IMG/VR virus record: IMGVR_UViG_3300044539_000111
Location: 50,201 to 114,200 of that record
Direction: 5' to 3' (one strand)
From: a virus
Length of the DNA: 64,000 bases
Under the pieces are notes generated by a model that saw only the letters and a program-made list of their open reading frames with translations, was not told the origin of the DNA and did no database searches. The position numbers and the translations under genes are program-made. Shown here one piece after another: positions 57,013 to 64,000 of the stretch. Within the stretch, counting starts at the first letter, position 1. Each line of letters starts with the position of its first letter.

Positions 57013-57182
57013 CAGTCTTCACTTTTTAATAATTCCATAACTTTCAAAAACCCGGCTTCATAAGCTTCTTTTACTTCTTCATATCTTTCATATTTAGAAA
57101 TATCATCACCTTTTTCCATTTTATGTTTTGAGGTAGCATATTCATCTGCTAGTCCCCAATAATTAACTGCTGTCTTTGCCAT
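57012..57182 (-). CDS. Very small charged protein (56 aa)
   Basis: ATG at 57180-57182, TGA at 57012-57014, overlapping the next ATG by one base (TGATG). Begins MAKTAVNYWGLADEYATSKH and is mostly one charged helix (KYERYEEVKEAYEAGFLKVM). Unlike its neighbours it is near neutral to acidic in its second half. The first five residues resemble the next gene's MAKTA start. The exact junctions and tight packing support coding; function unknown. Confidence 0.68.
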   Translation of the reverse strand: MAKTAVNYWGLADEYATSKHKMEKGDDISKYERYEEVKEAYEAGFLKVMELLKSED

Positions 57183-57184
57183 TA

Positions 57185-57304
57185 CTATTTCTTTTTAGCA
57201 ATTGGTTTTTTCATATTGCGACCAATCATCATTCCTGCCTGAAAAGATTTTTTAACCTTTTCACCACACTCTGATTTTTCTTTTTTAATTTTTTTTGCAG
57301 CCAT
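57185..57304 (-). CDS. Very small Lys-rich protein (39 aa)
   Basis: ATG at 57302-57304, TAG at 57185-57187. Reads MAAKKIKKEKSECGEKVKKS followed by FQAGMMIGRNMKKPIAKKK. About one third lysine, a single cysteine, and a short hydrophobic GMMIG. Gaps of 2 bases to each neighbour. Too short for domain recognition; grouped with the other small basic proteins as a possible DNA-binding virion peptide. Confidence 0.65.
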   Translation of the reverse strand: MAAKKIKKEKSECGEKVKKSFQAGMMIGRNMKKPIAKKK

Positions 57305-57306
57305 AA

Positions 57307-57456
57307 CTATTTCTTTTTTACAGTCTTTGCAGACTTAATAAAACTTGCTTTAGTTGGAGCACCTTTAGTTCCGGGTTTTCTCATTGACTCCCCGGAACCT
57401 GATGCTATTCTTTTTCTTTTAGCATGAATGTTTGAATATAAACCTTGTTTTGCCAT
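57307..57456 (-). CDS. Very small basic phage protein (49 aa)
   Basis: ATG at 57454-57456 overlaps the previous stop (TAATG); TAG at 57307-57309. The pattern GLYSNIHAKRKRIASGSGES, then MRKPGTKGAPTKASFIKSAK is one I recognise from small proteins encoded in head regions of many environmental phages. Strongly basic and probably unfolded without a partner. Function not known to me. Confidence 0.75.
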   Translation of the reverse strand: MAKQGLYSNIHAKRKRIASGSGESMRKPGTKGAPTKASFIKSAKTVKKK

Positions 57457-57581
57457 TAACAAGATTTTTTACCCATTTTACCACCCATTGCTTTCTTAGG
57501 TGTAACTTTACCACCCATTGCTTTTTTCGGTGCACTCCCTCCACATTTCATTTTAGGAGTTGCTTTTTTCATTGTTGCCAT
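57456..57581 (-). CDS. Very small Lys/Met/Gly-rich protein (41 aa)
   Basis: ATG at 57579-57581, TAA at 57456-57458. Begins MATMKKATPKMKCGG, then has a 9-residue tandem repeat (APKKAMGGK followed by TPKKAMGGK, with V between them) and ends KMGKKSC. The two cysteines could cross-link or bind metal. The repeat is also visible at DNA level (ccacccattgctt twice in 57481-57523). It heads the run of small basic genes, 18 bases after the 330-residue gene. Function unknown. Confidence 0.65.
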   Translation of the reverse strand: MATMKKATPKMKCGGSAPKKAMGGKVTPKKAMGGKMGKKSC

Positions 57582-57599
57582 TGTATTTCAGTTTAAAAG

Positions 57600-58592
57600 T
57601 TACTTACTCCAAACATCTTCAATCTTAGCCATCAAAAGATCCAACATGTCTTCATTAGTTGGATTTTTCAAATACTCTAAGATGTCAGATACATTTCTAC
57701 CAAGCATCACATTTTGTGAAGCTTCATGCAACATACCATCAGGTTTTACAATAATGTACTTGTAGAAACTTGCATCTTTGATAATCGCTTTAATTTTCAA
57801 ATCTTCAATGCTCATCTCTGAACTTTCAATGAATGTTGTAGCACAACGCTTCAAATTATTGTCAAACCCTTTACCATTAATATAAGTATCTAAATTGTTA
57901 TAGATAACGCCTGGTAATGTTTTGTTTGAATACTGAGGACTGTTTCCATCAATATTTTTAGCAATGTAAAACAATTTTCTTGGGTTATCCTCAGACAATT
58001 GTTCTAGTATAGCACCTGCTTTGTTTTTCAACTTAGTAATGCTCACACTTGTTGCTACAGTATCTATCAATCTATCAAGATACCATTTAGCTTTAGATCT
58101 TTTTGCTTCCTCAAAGTTTGAGGCAACTAATGAAAATCCTCCACTTTCAATAGCTTTAACAAGAATGAGATGGTCCAAATTTTCTTTTGGATCTAAAACA
58201 ATATCATCATTGCCTAGTTTCAAAAATACTTTTCCCCAAATGTCTGAATTACTTGGTGTAAATAATTCAACCTTACTCCAAAAATCTTTATCCTCTGGAT
58301 CAATTTGGTTAAATGCTCTTTCTCTTTCAAGTAAAGCAATTGTTTCTCTGATGTCTTTAATTACAGCAGATTTTTTTGCGGAGTCTTTAATTTGTTTCAC
58401 CTCTGGTGCAAACTCATTAAGACCTGTCAAATAACGCATTTTGCCATTTTGCTCAACGGCAGCAAGAGATTCTACTTGGAACGTATTAGGAAATACAACA
58501 TAATTATATTTCTCAAGTCCCATGTTCTCTTGATTTGGATCTGTGAAAGGTTTGATTGTTACCTTTCCCATGTGTTCTAATTTTGTACTCAT
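57600..58592 (-). CDS. Head-module structural or assembly protein (330 aa)
   Basis: Begins MSTKLEHMGKVTIKPFTDPN and has a mixed alpha/beta composition: VVFPNTFQVESLAAVEQNGK, a charged helix (SAVIKDIRETIALLERERAF), a middle section (KWYLDRLIDTVATSVSI) and a C-terminal IIVKPDGMLHEA followed by helices. It lies after the terminator of the 85-residue gene, with a TATATTTG box 30 bases before its start. A gene of this size follows the capsid gene in crAss-like phages, but I do not recognise a domain. No catalytic motif is evident. Confidence 0.7.
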   Translation of the reverse strand: MSTKLEHMGKVTIKPFTDPNQENMGLEKYNYVVFPNTFQVESLAAVEQNGKMRYLTGLNEFAPEVKQIKDSAKKSAVIKDIRETIALLERERAFNQIDPEDKDFWSKVELFTPSNSDIWGKVFLKLGNDDIVLDPKENLDHLILVKAIESGGFSLVASNFEEAKRSKAKWYLDRLIDTVATSVSITKLKNKAGAILEQLSEDNPRKLFYIAKNIDGNSPQYSNKTLPGVIYNNLDTYINGKGFDNNLKRCATTFIESSEMSIEDLKIKAIIKDASFYKYIIVKPDGMLHEASQNVMLGRNVSDILEYLKNPTNEDMLDLLMAKIEDVWSK

Positions 58593-58621
58593 TTTTTGGT
58601 TGGTTTAATATTAATGACTGA

Positions 58622-58629
58622 CAAATATA
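58622..58629 (-). promoter_or_regulatory. Candidate -7 box (TATATTTG) after terminator
   Basis: Reads TATATTTG on the minus strand, 30 bases before the 330-residue gene and just past the terminator T-run, as expected if transcription restarts here. No clear -33 element. Confidence 0.4.
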
Positions 58630-58636
58630 ATAAAAA

Positions 58637-58661
58637 GAGGCAGACGCATAGCGGCCACCTC
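58637..58661 (-). terminator. Hairpin terminator after 85-residue gene
   Basis: Minus strand: GAGGTGGCCGC, short loop, then GCG...GCCTC with G-T pairs and one mismatch, followed by TTTTTATTA. A GC-rich stem in AT-rich surroundings plus a T-run makes this a convincing rho-independent terminator. Confidence 0.8.
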
Positions 58662-58672
58662 AATTTACCTTT

Positions 58673-58930
58673 CTAGGATAATGATGCAATTAAAGCATTT
58701 ATTTTTGCTGTAATAGCTGCAAGTTTTGTGTTAACATCTGCTTGAAGACCAAGAACAGTTGTTTGACTAATGTTTGTGTATGCTGGTAATGCACCAACAG
58801 CAGCAACATCTGCTTTCATTAAACGAACTGCTTCATTGATATGAGCAATACGAGCTAATGCTGATTCCGCATAAGCTGATCTTTGTAATACTGGATCTGG
58901 GCTAGATACCCCAACTTTGATTGTTGACAT
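58673..58930 (-). CDS. Small head-associated protein in its own transcription unit (85 aa)
   Basis: Begins MSTIKVGVSSPDPVLQRSAY, followed by Ala-rich helices (ARIAHINEAVRLMKADVAAV, and a C-terminal helix DVNTKLAAITAKINALIASL). It is flanked by hairpin terminators on both sides, so its expression is insulated from the capsid gene and from the 330-residue gene. Such isolation next to the capsid gene fits an abundant auxiliary head protein; trimer or helix-bundle formation is possible. Function inferred only. Confidence 0.7.
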   Translation of the reverse strand: MSTIKVGVSSPDPVLQRSAYAESALARIAHINEAVRLMKADVAAVGALPAYTNISQTTVLGLQADVNTKLAAITAKINALIASLS

Positions 58931-58945
58931 GATTTTAAAGTTTAA

Positions 58946-58971
58946 AAGGGAGCCAAACTAATGACTCCCTT
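58946..58971 (-). terminator. Hairpin terminator after capsid gene
   Basis: On the minus strand a 7-bp stem (AAGGGAG/CTCCCTT), loop of 12 bases, then TTTTAAA. It lies 16 bases after the capsid stop and before the 85-residue gene. Confidence 0.7.
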
Positions 58972-58986
58972 GTTAATAAAATATGA

Positions 58987-60603
58987 TTATAATGAACCTC
59001 CCGTGATTGGGTTTCTCATAACAATTTTCAACACTTTAGTAGGATCTTCTACTTTGATTGCAGGCATTGCCTGAGTCATGTAAACTTGGTATCCGTTGAA
59101 GTTACCTGAAGAAGCAAACCCTTGAGTTCTTCCCATGTAATCCATAGAACCATTTACATATCTCCAAACAAGATCTTTGTTCCAAGCACATTTCAACAAT
59201 TTGATATTGTCTTGACCGTTCTCAGTAATATCAAAGATGATAAATGAGTAAGAAGACAAACGGAAACCATCAATGATTGGGTTTTCAATCTCGTTATTTT
59301 GCAAGTTGTCAAACGCAGGGTTTAAAACAAACTTCACATTTGCCAAGAAAGGAATTGTGTAGCTTGTGAAAGAGAAACCGTAAGACAAGTCCATTCCTGA
59401 ACCTTTTACTGCTTCCAATTCTTTTGCGTTCATTACCAATCCTGATGCAAAAGCCTCACGCTTGATTGCTTCATTGATAATACGCATACCACCCATTCCA
59501 GTTTGAACAATCAATTCACGCTTTGGATCTGGTCCTTGGAAATCAACTTTACCATTGTAGAAGTTGAAAATCTCAGAACGGAAGATGTCAAGACGGAAAT
59601 CAGATTTGTTGTAAACATGCTTGTAAGACAAGTCTAATTGTTTCCACAAACCAACTGACAAACGAAGATCATCTGGACCATCTTGCTTGATACGTCCACC
59701 TTTACCCCACATAAGGTATGTTTCAATATCATAAGCAATTTTAGAAAGGTGAGCTGCTTCCAACTTAGTGATGAAAGAACGAACCAAGTTTCCATTGTCC
59801 ATTGCTTTTTTCACATAACCTTGTCCTTTAGCAGCAACCATTCCTTCCAATGTATTGATAGATGGATCCATTGACGTATCAAAGTTTTTCCAAATTTCAG
59901 TTACAGGAATTGAACCGTCAGCTTGCATACCACCTTTCTCCATCAACTTCACTTTAGATGAAATTGTATAGTGAATATGTGCATCTGCATTACCAACATA
60001 GTTGTAGAACTCACGAGTTGTGTGAGTCATAGAAAGATCTGAGTAACGCTCACCGTACTCACCACGCGCAGAACCTACACGGAAGAAGTAAGTGTTGTTT
60101 GTCAAGAAACGGTTATCAAACGTTGCAGCTGAATCATTGTTCGGCATTTGCACTGTGTAGATATAACCATCACCCATGTCTAAGATGTCCTCATCTGTAA
60201 CATAAAGTTCTTTTCCATTGAATTTGTCATAAGTGATGATGTCACCATGTCCAAATACACGCTTGTTCAATTTAATCTTGAACGGAGTGCCATCTACACC
60301 TTTGATAGTGTTTGACGGATCAAGATCTTCCATTATGAAAGGAAGTTCTTCAGATACAGGTGTTGACCACTTGTATTCACCTCTTGGGTGGTTTACCTCA
60401 ATAACATTCTTTCCGCTAAAAGAAGACATTTGATACAAAGGCATCTCCAACTTTTTAACTTGCGCCCAAAGTTCAATTGGTCCCAAATCATCTGGTTGTG
60501 CGTCTTTCATCAAATTCATCAAGTGGTAAGAATCCACATGAGAGCTTGCTGTGTAATAGTTGTCCCGAAGGAACATCCCATTATTTAAAACTGGTGTACT
60601 CAT
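58987..60603 (-). CDS. Major capsid protein candidate (538 aa)
   Basis: Directly follows the scaffold-like gene and is followed by a hairpin terminator, the usual place for the major capsid gene. The N-terminus (MSTPVLNNGMFLRDNYYTAS) is followed by LWAQVKKLEMPLYQMSSFSG, an extended acidic loop region, a long helix region (EAAHLSKIAYDIETYLMWGK) and beta-rich C-terminal strands (KFVLNPAFDN, SSYSFIIFDITENG), ending NPITGGSL. This organisation fits an HK97-fold capsid protein of crAss-like size. Leader is A-rich with no Shine-Dalgarno. The fold itself is inferred, not shown. Confidence 0.83.
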   Translation of the reverse strand: MSTPVLNNGMFLRDNYYTASSHVDSYHLMNLMKDAQPDDLGPIELWAQVKKLEMPLYQMSSFSGKNVIEVNHPRGEYKWSTPVSEELPFIMEDLDPSNTIKGVDGTPFKIKLNKRVFGHGDIITYDKFNGKELYVTDEDILDMGDGYIYTVQMPNNDSAATFDNRFLTNNTYFFRVGSARGEYGERYSDLSMTHTTREFYNYVGNADAHIHYTISSKVKLMEKGGMQADGSIPVTEIWKNFDTSMDPSINTLEGMVAAKGQGYVKKAMDNGNLVRSFITKLEAAHLSKIAYDIETYLMWGKGGRIKQDGPDDLRLSVGLWKQLDLSYKHVYNKSDFRLDIFRSEIFNFYNGKVDFQGPDPKRELIVQTGMGGMRIINEAIKREAFASGLVMNAKELEAVKGSGMDLSYGFSFTSYTIPFLANVKFVLNPAFDNLQNNEIENPIIDGFRLSSYSFIIFDITENGQDNIKLLKCAWNKDLVWRYVNGSMDYMGRTQGFASSGNFNGYQVYMTQAMPAIKVEDPTKVLKIVMRNPITGGSL

Positions 60604-60633
60604 TTTTATATTTGTTTATTGTTTACTATTTAA

Positions 60634-61914
60634 TTATCTAGAAAATAGTGACTTACCTTGCCTTTTAATTGGCTCTCTTTTGGAAGACACTCTGCTAGCA
60701 TTTGTGTTTTGTTCCCCGATTCCGGTTGATGATGTATTTCTTGAAGCCTCTTCTGTTCTTAAAGCTCTCACCGTATTTGAATTTGCTACATTAGCACCAA
60801 GTTGTTTTACTGAGTTACGGTAGTTAACCGGATCAGCAAGCAACCATAATGCTTCAGCTACTAATGACGGATTTGCCTTCTCCCCAAACTGATGTTGCTC
60901 TAGCAAGTATCCTAATGCATTTGTAGCATTACCTTTTGCATCTTGATACTTAGTAGCATCTGTAAGACCATAGTACAACATGGTTTGAACTTTGTTGTTC
61001 AACGGAATACCGTTTAGGTTGTTACTGTTTAAAGTATTGTAAACAACATCATGATATTTCTTTTCCATGTCATTTTTACGGGCTTGAGCTGATTGTTGAT
61101 CTTTCAATCTTTTTTCAATTACCTCAGCTTGTCTTGCATCCAATTTTGGTTTATACCTTTCAGCATATTTTTGCAAATCTCCGCGATCTTTAAGAACATT
61201 GATTTCATCTTCAACTTCTTCTACAGAACCAAAGCCCGAAAGATTTAAGTATTGTCTAGCAATACTTTCTTGGTCTTGCTCATTTGCAACATCCAAATCA
61301 AATGTTTCTTGTGCTTTAGCTAATTGACTAAATACTGATTTGATGTCTTGTCCACCATTCAATGCATAATGAATAACTGCTTGAACTTCTTCAGGCAATT
61401 GTTGAAATAATTGTACTGGAGCATTCTGAGCAACTTCGCTTGTTTGTGAATCAATGTTTGCTTGAATGAGTTCTTCAAAATCATCAACAGTATAATCAGC
61501 AAGTGCTTTTCCATCATCAAATGGTTGAAGTACACCTTTGTCAATTAATCTAGTTGCTGCTTCAATCATTGCATCTTTTGTCAAACGCGGTCTTCCGCCT
61601 TTATCCTTTTCTTCAACTTCATCAGCTGCATCACTAGGACCTCCGGTAAACTCATCATCAACAAGTGCAGACACAGCAGCTTTAGCAATTTCTGGATCTT
61701 TCAATGATTCAGTATCATCATCACCAATTTTATCTAGGAACGATATGTCAACTTTATCTGATTTTAAAACTGAATTTTTGGAATCTACAGGAGCAATAAC
61801 TGAGCTTGCTGATGGGATTCCAAGTAAATCATCCAGGTTATCAAAATCAACCTCGGCTACCGTTGTAGCAGAGTTTTGTGCAGCTGCTTGAGCTGCTTTT
61901 TCTTCTTCTGTCAT
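60634..61914 (-). CDS. Scaffold-like head assembly protein (426 aa)
   Basis: Acidic and Ala/Asp/Glu-rich N-terminus (MTEEEKAAQAAAQNSATTV, DFDNLDDLLGIP), helical middle with coiled-coil character (QAEVIEKRLKDQQSAQARKN) and a basic C-terminus (SSKREPIKRQGKSLFSR). An acidic-to-basic helical protein encoded between portal and capsid genes is typical of scaffolding proteins, whose basic end binds the capsid protein. A TAAATTTG box and inverted repeats lie in the 128 bases before it. No protease motif seen. Confidence 0.75.
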   Translation of the reverse strand: MTEEEKAAQAAAQNSATTVAEVDFDNLDDLLGIPSASSVIAPVDSKNSVLKSDKVDISFLDKIGDDDTESLKDPEIAKAAVSALVDDEFTGGPSDAADEVEEKDKGGRPRLTKDAMIEAATRLIDKGVLQPFDDGKALADYTVDDFEELIQANIDSQTSEVAQNAPVQLFQQLPEEVQAVIHYALNGGQDIKSVFSQLAKAQETFDLDVANEQDQESIARQYLNLSGFGSVEEVEDEINVLKDRGDLQKYAERYKPKLDARQAEVIEKRLKDQQSAQARKNDMEKKYHDVVYNTLNSNNLNGIPLNNKVQTMLYYGLTDATKYQDAKGNATNALGYLLEQHQFGEKANPSLVAEALWLLADPVNYRNSVKQLGANVANSNTVRALRTEEASRNTSSTGIGEQNTNASRVSSKREPIKRQGKSLFSR

Positions 61915-61951
61915 CTTTGTTGGTTTTAGTTCTGACTATAAATAATATAAG

Positions 61952-61959
61952 CAAATTTA
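61952..61959 (-). promoter_or_regulatory. Candidate Bacteroidota -7 box (TAAATTTG)
   Basis: On the minus strand it reads TAAATTTG, matching TAnnTTTG, 38 bases before the scaffold-like gene start, in the only sizeable gap of the head region. No good -33 TTTG is at the usual distance, so support is partial. Confidence 0.35.
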
Positions 61960-61974
61960 TTCAATTGTAAACAA

Positions 61975-62036
61975 TATATGTTTAACTATTTTTGATTAGC
62001 TGAAAAGTTTTTTCCATACTATAGTTAAAACATATA
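61975..62036. repeat. AT-rich inverted repeat between portal and scaffold genes
   Basis: Arms at 61975-61989 (TATATGTTTAACTAT) and 62021-62036 are complementary except for one extra base, with a 31-base spacer. A smaller palindrome (ATTGTAAACAAT) overlaps the left arm at 61964-61975. It may be a weak terminator for the portal gene or a regulatory structure upstream of the scaffold gene. Function unproven. Confidence 0.5.
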
Positions 62037-62042
62037 ATTATC

Positions 62043-64000
62043 TTACTTGCTAGGTTTTTTCTGATCAAACTTGTTTTTATTTTCCTGAGCAATAGCTAAT
62101 TCAACTTGTTTGTTTCTTGATTCATTTACCATTTTTTCTCTGTCCAAGTCTAACTTTTGCTGATGAACATCTTTTTTATTAGATTCTTTTTCTCTGTTAA
62201 AGTTCATAGTATCAGCATATTGTTCAGATTCTCTAACATCTTTCAATACATCTTGGAAATCAGATTGATTATTTTTATTGACATCTTGCATAGCACCATA
62301 ACCAGCTGCTTTGATTTCTGCTTCAAGTAATCTAGCTCTACGATCTTTTTCTTTCTCTCTAGACACATGATCCATTTCCATTTGTTTTTCTTGTTGTCTA
62401 GCTTGAATTTCAGCTTCTTGTTGTTGTTGTGCAGCTTGCATTTCTTCTTTTCTTCTTTCTTCAGATTTTGTTTCAATCCCTTTAAGAATAGTATTCAATG
62501 AGCCAATTGAGTCAGATTGTATTAACTCTCCTAAATCATAAACAGAAGCACCAGTTGTATTGTTACTCATGAACACTTGTTTGAGTTGTTCAAGTGTATT
62601 TCTATTAGTAGCGTTGGTTAAACAGAATACATTTAAATCAACTAATAGTAAATCTGTACCATTGATCTCAAAGTTTGTTCTCTCATCTGGAGAAATCATT
62701 CCTTGCAATCTAACTGATGGTTTTGTTGAATGATAAAACTGTGCTAGATCTGTTCTCATTTGATGCACACGCGGCATTAAATGATCACTGTGCTGAATAA
62801 AGTAAGTTTCAGTTTGAGCATAAGAACCAGACATTGCTTGTTCAATACCTGTTGCGGTATTTATTTGTCCAAGCTGTTGTCCCATTCGTTGTGGATTTAA
62901 ACCAACAACTTCCATGGCCTGTGCTTTAAAGTAATTAGCCAATTGGATTCTAGACATCAATCTGTTTGATTGCTCAAGATTTAAAACTTGATAATGCTGA
63001 AAGTTTGTAGCACTTTCCGTATTAGCAATACTTGGATCTAATGGAAGCATTGAAAAATCCTTCATGGCTACATACGCTTTTGCAAGATTGTTTTTACCCC
63101 AGTCTTCACCCATTGAATGTTTTGGAATTGCATTCTGATCAAGTACAATTACTGAGCCTAATTCATCCACAAGAATATCTGCAATTTGATTGTTGCAAAT
63201 GTTATATCCAATTTGTGAGGGCTTTAGCAAATCAACAAATGATGTTGACTTGGTATTCCTATCTGAAAACACTCTTCCTTCAATTGGAAGTTTAGCTCCA
63301 TACATTGTTTTATCACCACGGAATTGGAATTTTAATGGTCCTGGTTTATCCCTGTCAATTCCTAAATAGATTGGATCAAAATCAGTATCAGTTTCTGTAT
63401 TGAAAATAGTTCTGTTATTTCCAATTTTTACTCCACCCCATACTTGGTTAATCCAAAACCAATCAATGTGATCACCAAAGATTAAATTATCTCCAGTTTC
63501 TTTTTTCTCAAATACTTTGTTGTAAATAGGTTTTGTAGTTACTACATAGTTCTCATCTATAATTTCTGTAATAACTGCACCATCTTCATCAATTTTAGTC
63601 AATTGACCAACGCGTCTTTGAGTTTTCCAATAAGATGTAGACACGCGCAACAATTCAACAGTATGTAAATTCCCAGCATGTTCACTTTGTCCAACAATGT
63701 AGGATACAACATCATGAGGATCATGTGCGTTTTCTACAAATGCTAAATGTCTACGCATATCTACACCAGACCTTCTGTTAGATTCATAAGTATCATCCGT
63801 ATTGTACAATGAACCGTCATTTGGAATACCATCAATCATGTGTCTAGCTGAACGTGCTGGATGTAATAGCTCAAGTGATTCTAATTGTTCAGCAGTCATC
63901 AAGTAACCATACTTATCTACAACATCTGCAATAGTAAGCATGTCAATCCATCCCGCCCAGTTACCTTGAGAAATGTAATGTACATTTCTCAAGGTAACTG
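62043..64000 (-). CDS. Portal protein (partial, 5' end beyond window)
   Basis: An open frame of about 650 residues reaches the right edge without a convincing start. The ATG-like opening is a TTG at 63990-63992 inside an inverted repeat, so the N-terminus is missing or distorted. Sequence pattern: GNWAGWIDMLTIADVVDKYG, then WINQVWGGVKIGNNR, KFQFRGDKTMYGAKLPIEGR, and a long glutamine/glutamate coiled coil at the C-terminus (EERRKEEMQAAQQQQEAEIQ). It precedes the scaffold-like and capsid genes. This matches the portal of crAss-like phages, the dodecameric ring that passes DNA. Portal identity is based on pattern and order. Confidence 0.8.
   Translation of the reverse strand, partial: VTLRNVHYISQGNWAGWIDMLTIADVVDKYGYLMTAEQLESLELLHPARSARHMIDGIPNDGSLYNTDDTYESNRRSGVDMRRHLAFVENAHDPHDVVSYIVGQSEHAGNLHTVELLRVSTSYWKTQRRVGQLTKIDEDGAVITEIIDENYVVTTKPIYNKVFEKKETGDNLIFGDHIDWFWINQVWGGVKIGNNRTIFNTETDTDFDPIYLGIDRDKPGPLKFQFRGDKTMYGAKLPIEGRVFSDRNTKSTSFVDLLKPSQIGYNICNNQIADILVDELGSVIVLDQNAIPKHSMGEDWGKNNLAKAYVAMKDFSMLPLDPSIANTESATNFQHYQVLNLEQSNRLMSRIQLANYFKAQAMEVVGLNPQRMGQQLGQINTATGIEQAMSGSYAQTETYFIQHSDHLMPRVHQMRTDLAQFYHSTKPSVRLQGMISPDERTNFEINGTDLLLVDLNVFCLTNATNRNTLEQLKQVFMSNNTTGASVYDLGELIQSDSIGSLNTILKGIETKSEERRKEEMQAAQQQQEAEIQARQQEKQMEMDHVSREKEKDRRARLLEAEIKAAGYGAMQDVNKNNQSDFQDVLKDVRESEQYADTMNFNREKESNKKDVHQQKLDLDREKMVNESRNKQVELAIAQENKNKFDQKKPSK
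63958..64000. repeat. Perfect 20-bp inverted repeat at window edge
   Basis: Arms 63958-63977 and 63981-64000 are exactly complementary, with a 3-base loop (ATG). It lies inside the portal frame and reaches the last base, so the arms may extend beyond. It may be a fold-back artefact of amplification or assembly, or a true hairpin. Confidence 0.9.

Noticed and set aside
1-64000. Stop-codon reassignment (TAG or TGA), as found in some crAss-like phages
   Set aside because: Genes of 1000 to 4113 codons stay open under the standard code, and TAA, TAG and TGA all occur as plausible ends with tightly spaced next starts.

Overview
This window is part of the virion-structure arm of a tailed-phage genome related to crAss-like phages (Crassvirales-type, probably podovirus-like). 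Several features point there. The gene order is portal, scaffold, capsid, ring proteins, a large tail-hub protein, cargo proteins, then three giant proteins. The 4113-residue giant carries the crAss-type RNA polymerase signature (GVRIPTQG, then GADFDID). The host is most likely a member of the Bacteroidota: the known hosts of these phages are, the DNA is AT-rich, leaders are A-rich without a clear Shine-Dalgarno, and gaps between transcription units hold TAnnTTTG-like -7 boxes. Stop usage is ordinary (TAA, TGA, TAG) and no tRNA genes are visible. No terminase, replication or lysis gene is in the window.

Almost everything is on the minus strand, so the module reads from the right edge to the left. 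(1) Head, 64000-55255: portal (cut at the window edge), scaffold-like protein, major capsid candidate, an 85-residue protein isolated between two terminators, a 330-residue protein, a run of very small lysine-rich proteins with overlapping stops and starts, a ring/connector protein, and a Dps/ferritin-like protein. (2) An abundant-looking structural protein (53588-55180) with its own promoter candidate and a strong terminator. (3) An appendage region, 53514-44761: cysteine-rich small proteins, paralogous fibre-like proteins, three collagen-like proteins and one protein with a von Willebrand A-type MIDAS motif. (4) Tail, 44648-37600: three ring/connector candidates and a 1635-residue tail-hub (muzzle) protein. 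(5) Ejected cargo, 37543-27856: four proteins, two of them carrying YGG-type motifs. (6) Giants, 27846-84: proteins of 3130, 4113 (RNA polymerase) and 2008 residues. At the far left, the last 30 codons of a convergent plus-strand reading frame meet the 2008-residue gene.

In related phages the cargo and giant proteins are packed in the virion and pass into the cell with the DNA, where the polymerase transcribes early genes. Here each giant also carries a homologous zincin-like domain. The polymerase giant ends in three apparently nucleotide- or ADP-ribose-related domains (SLOG-like, GNPF/DUF4326-like, DUF7831/macro-like). I read this tail as a possible injected effector or counter-defence payload, which is inference. 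Other notable points are the Dps-like protein in the head cluster, the vWA motif in a fibre-region protein, calcium-loop motifs in two ejected proteins, and a perfect 20-bp inverted repeat ending exactly at the right edge that may be an assembly fold-back.
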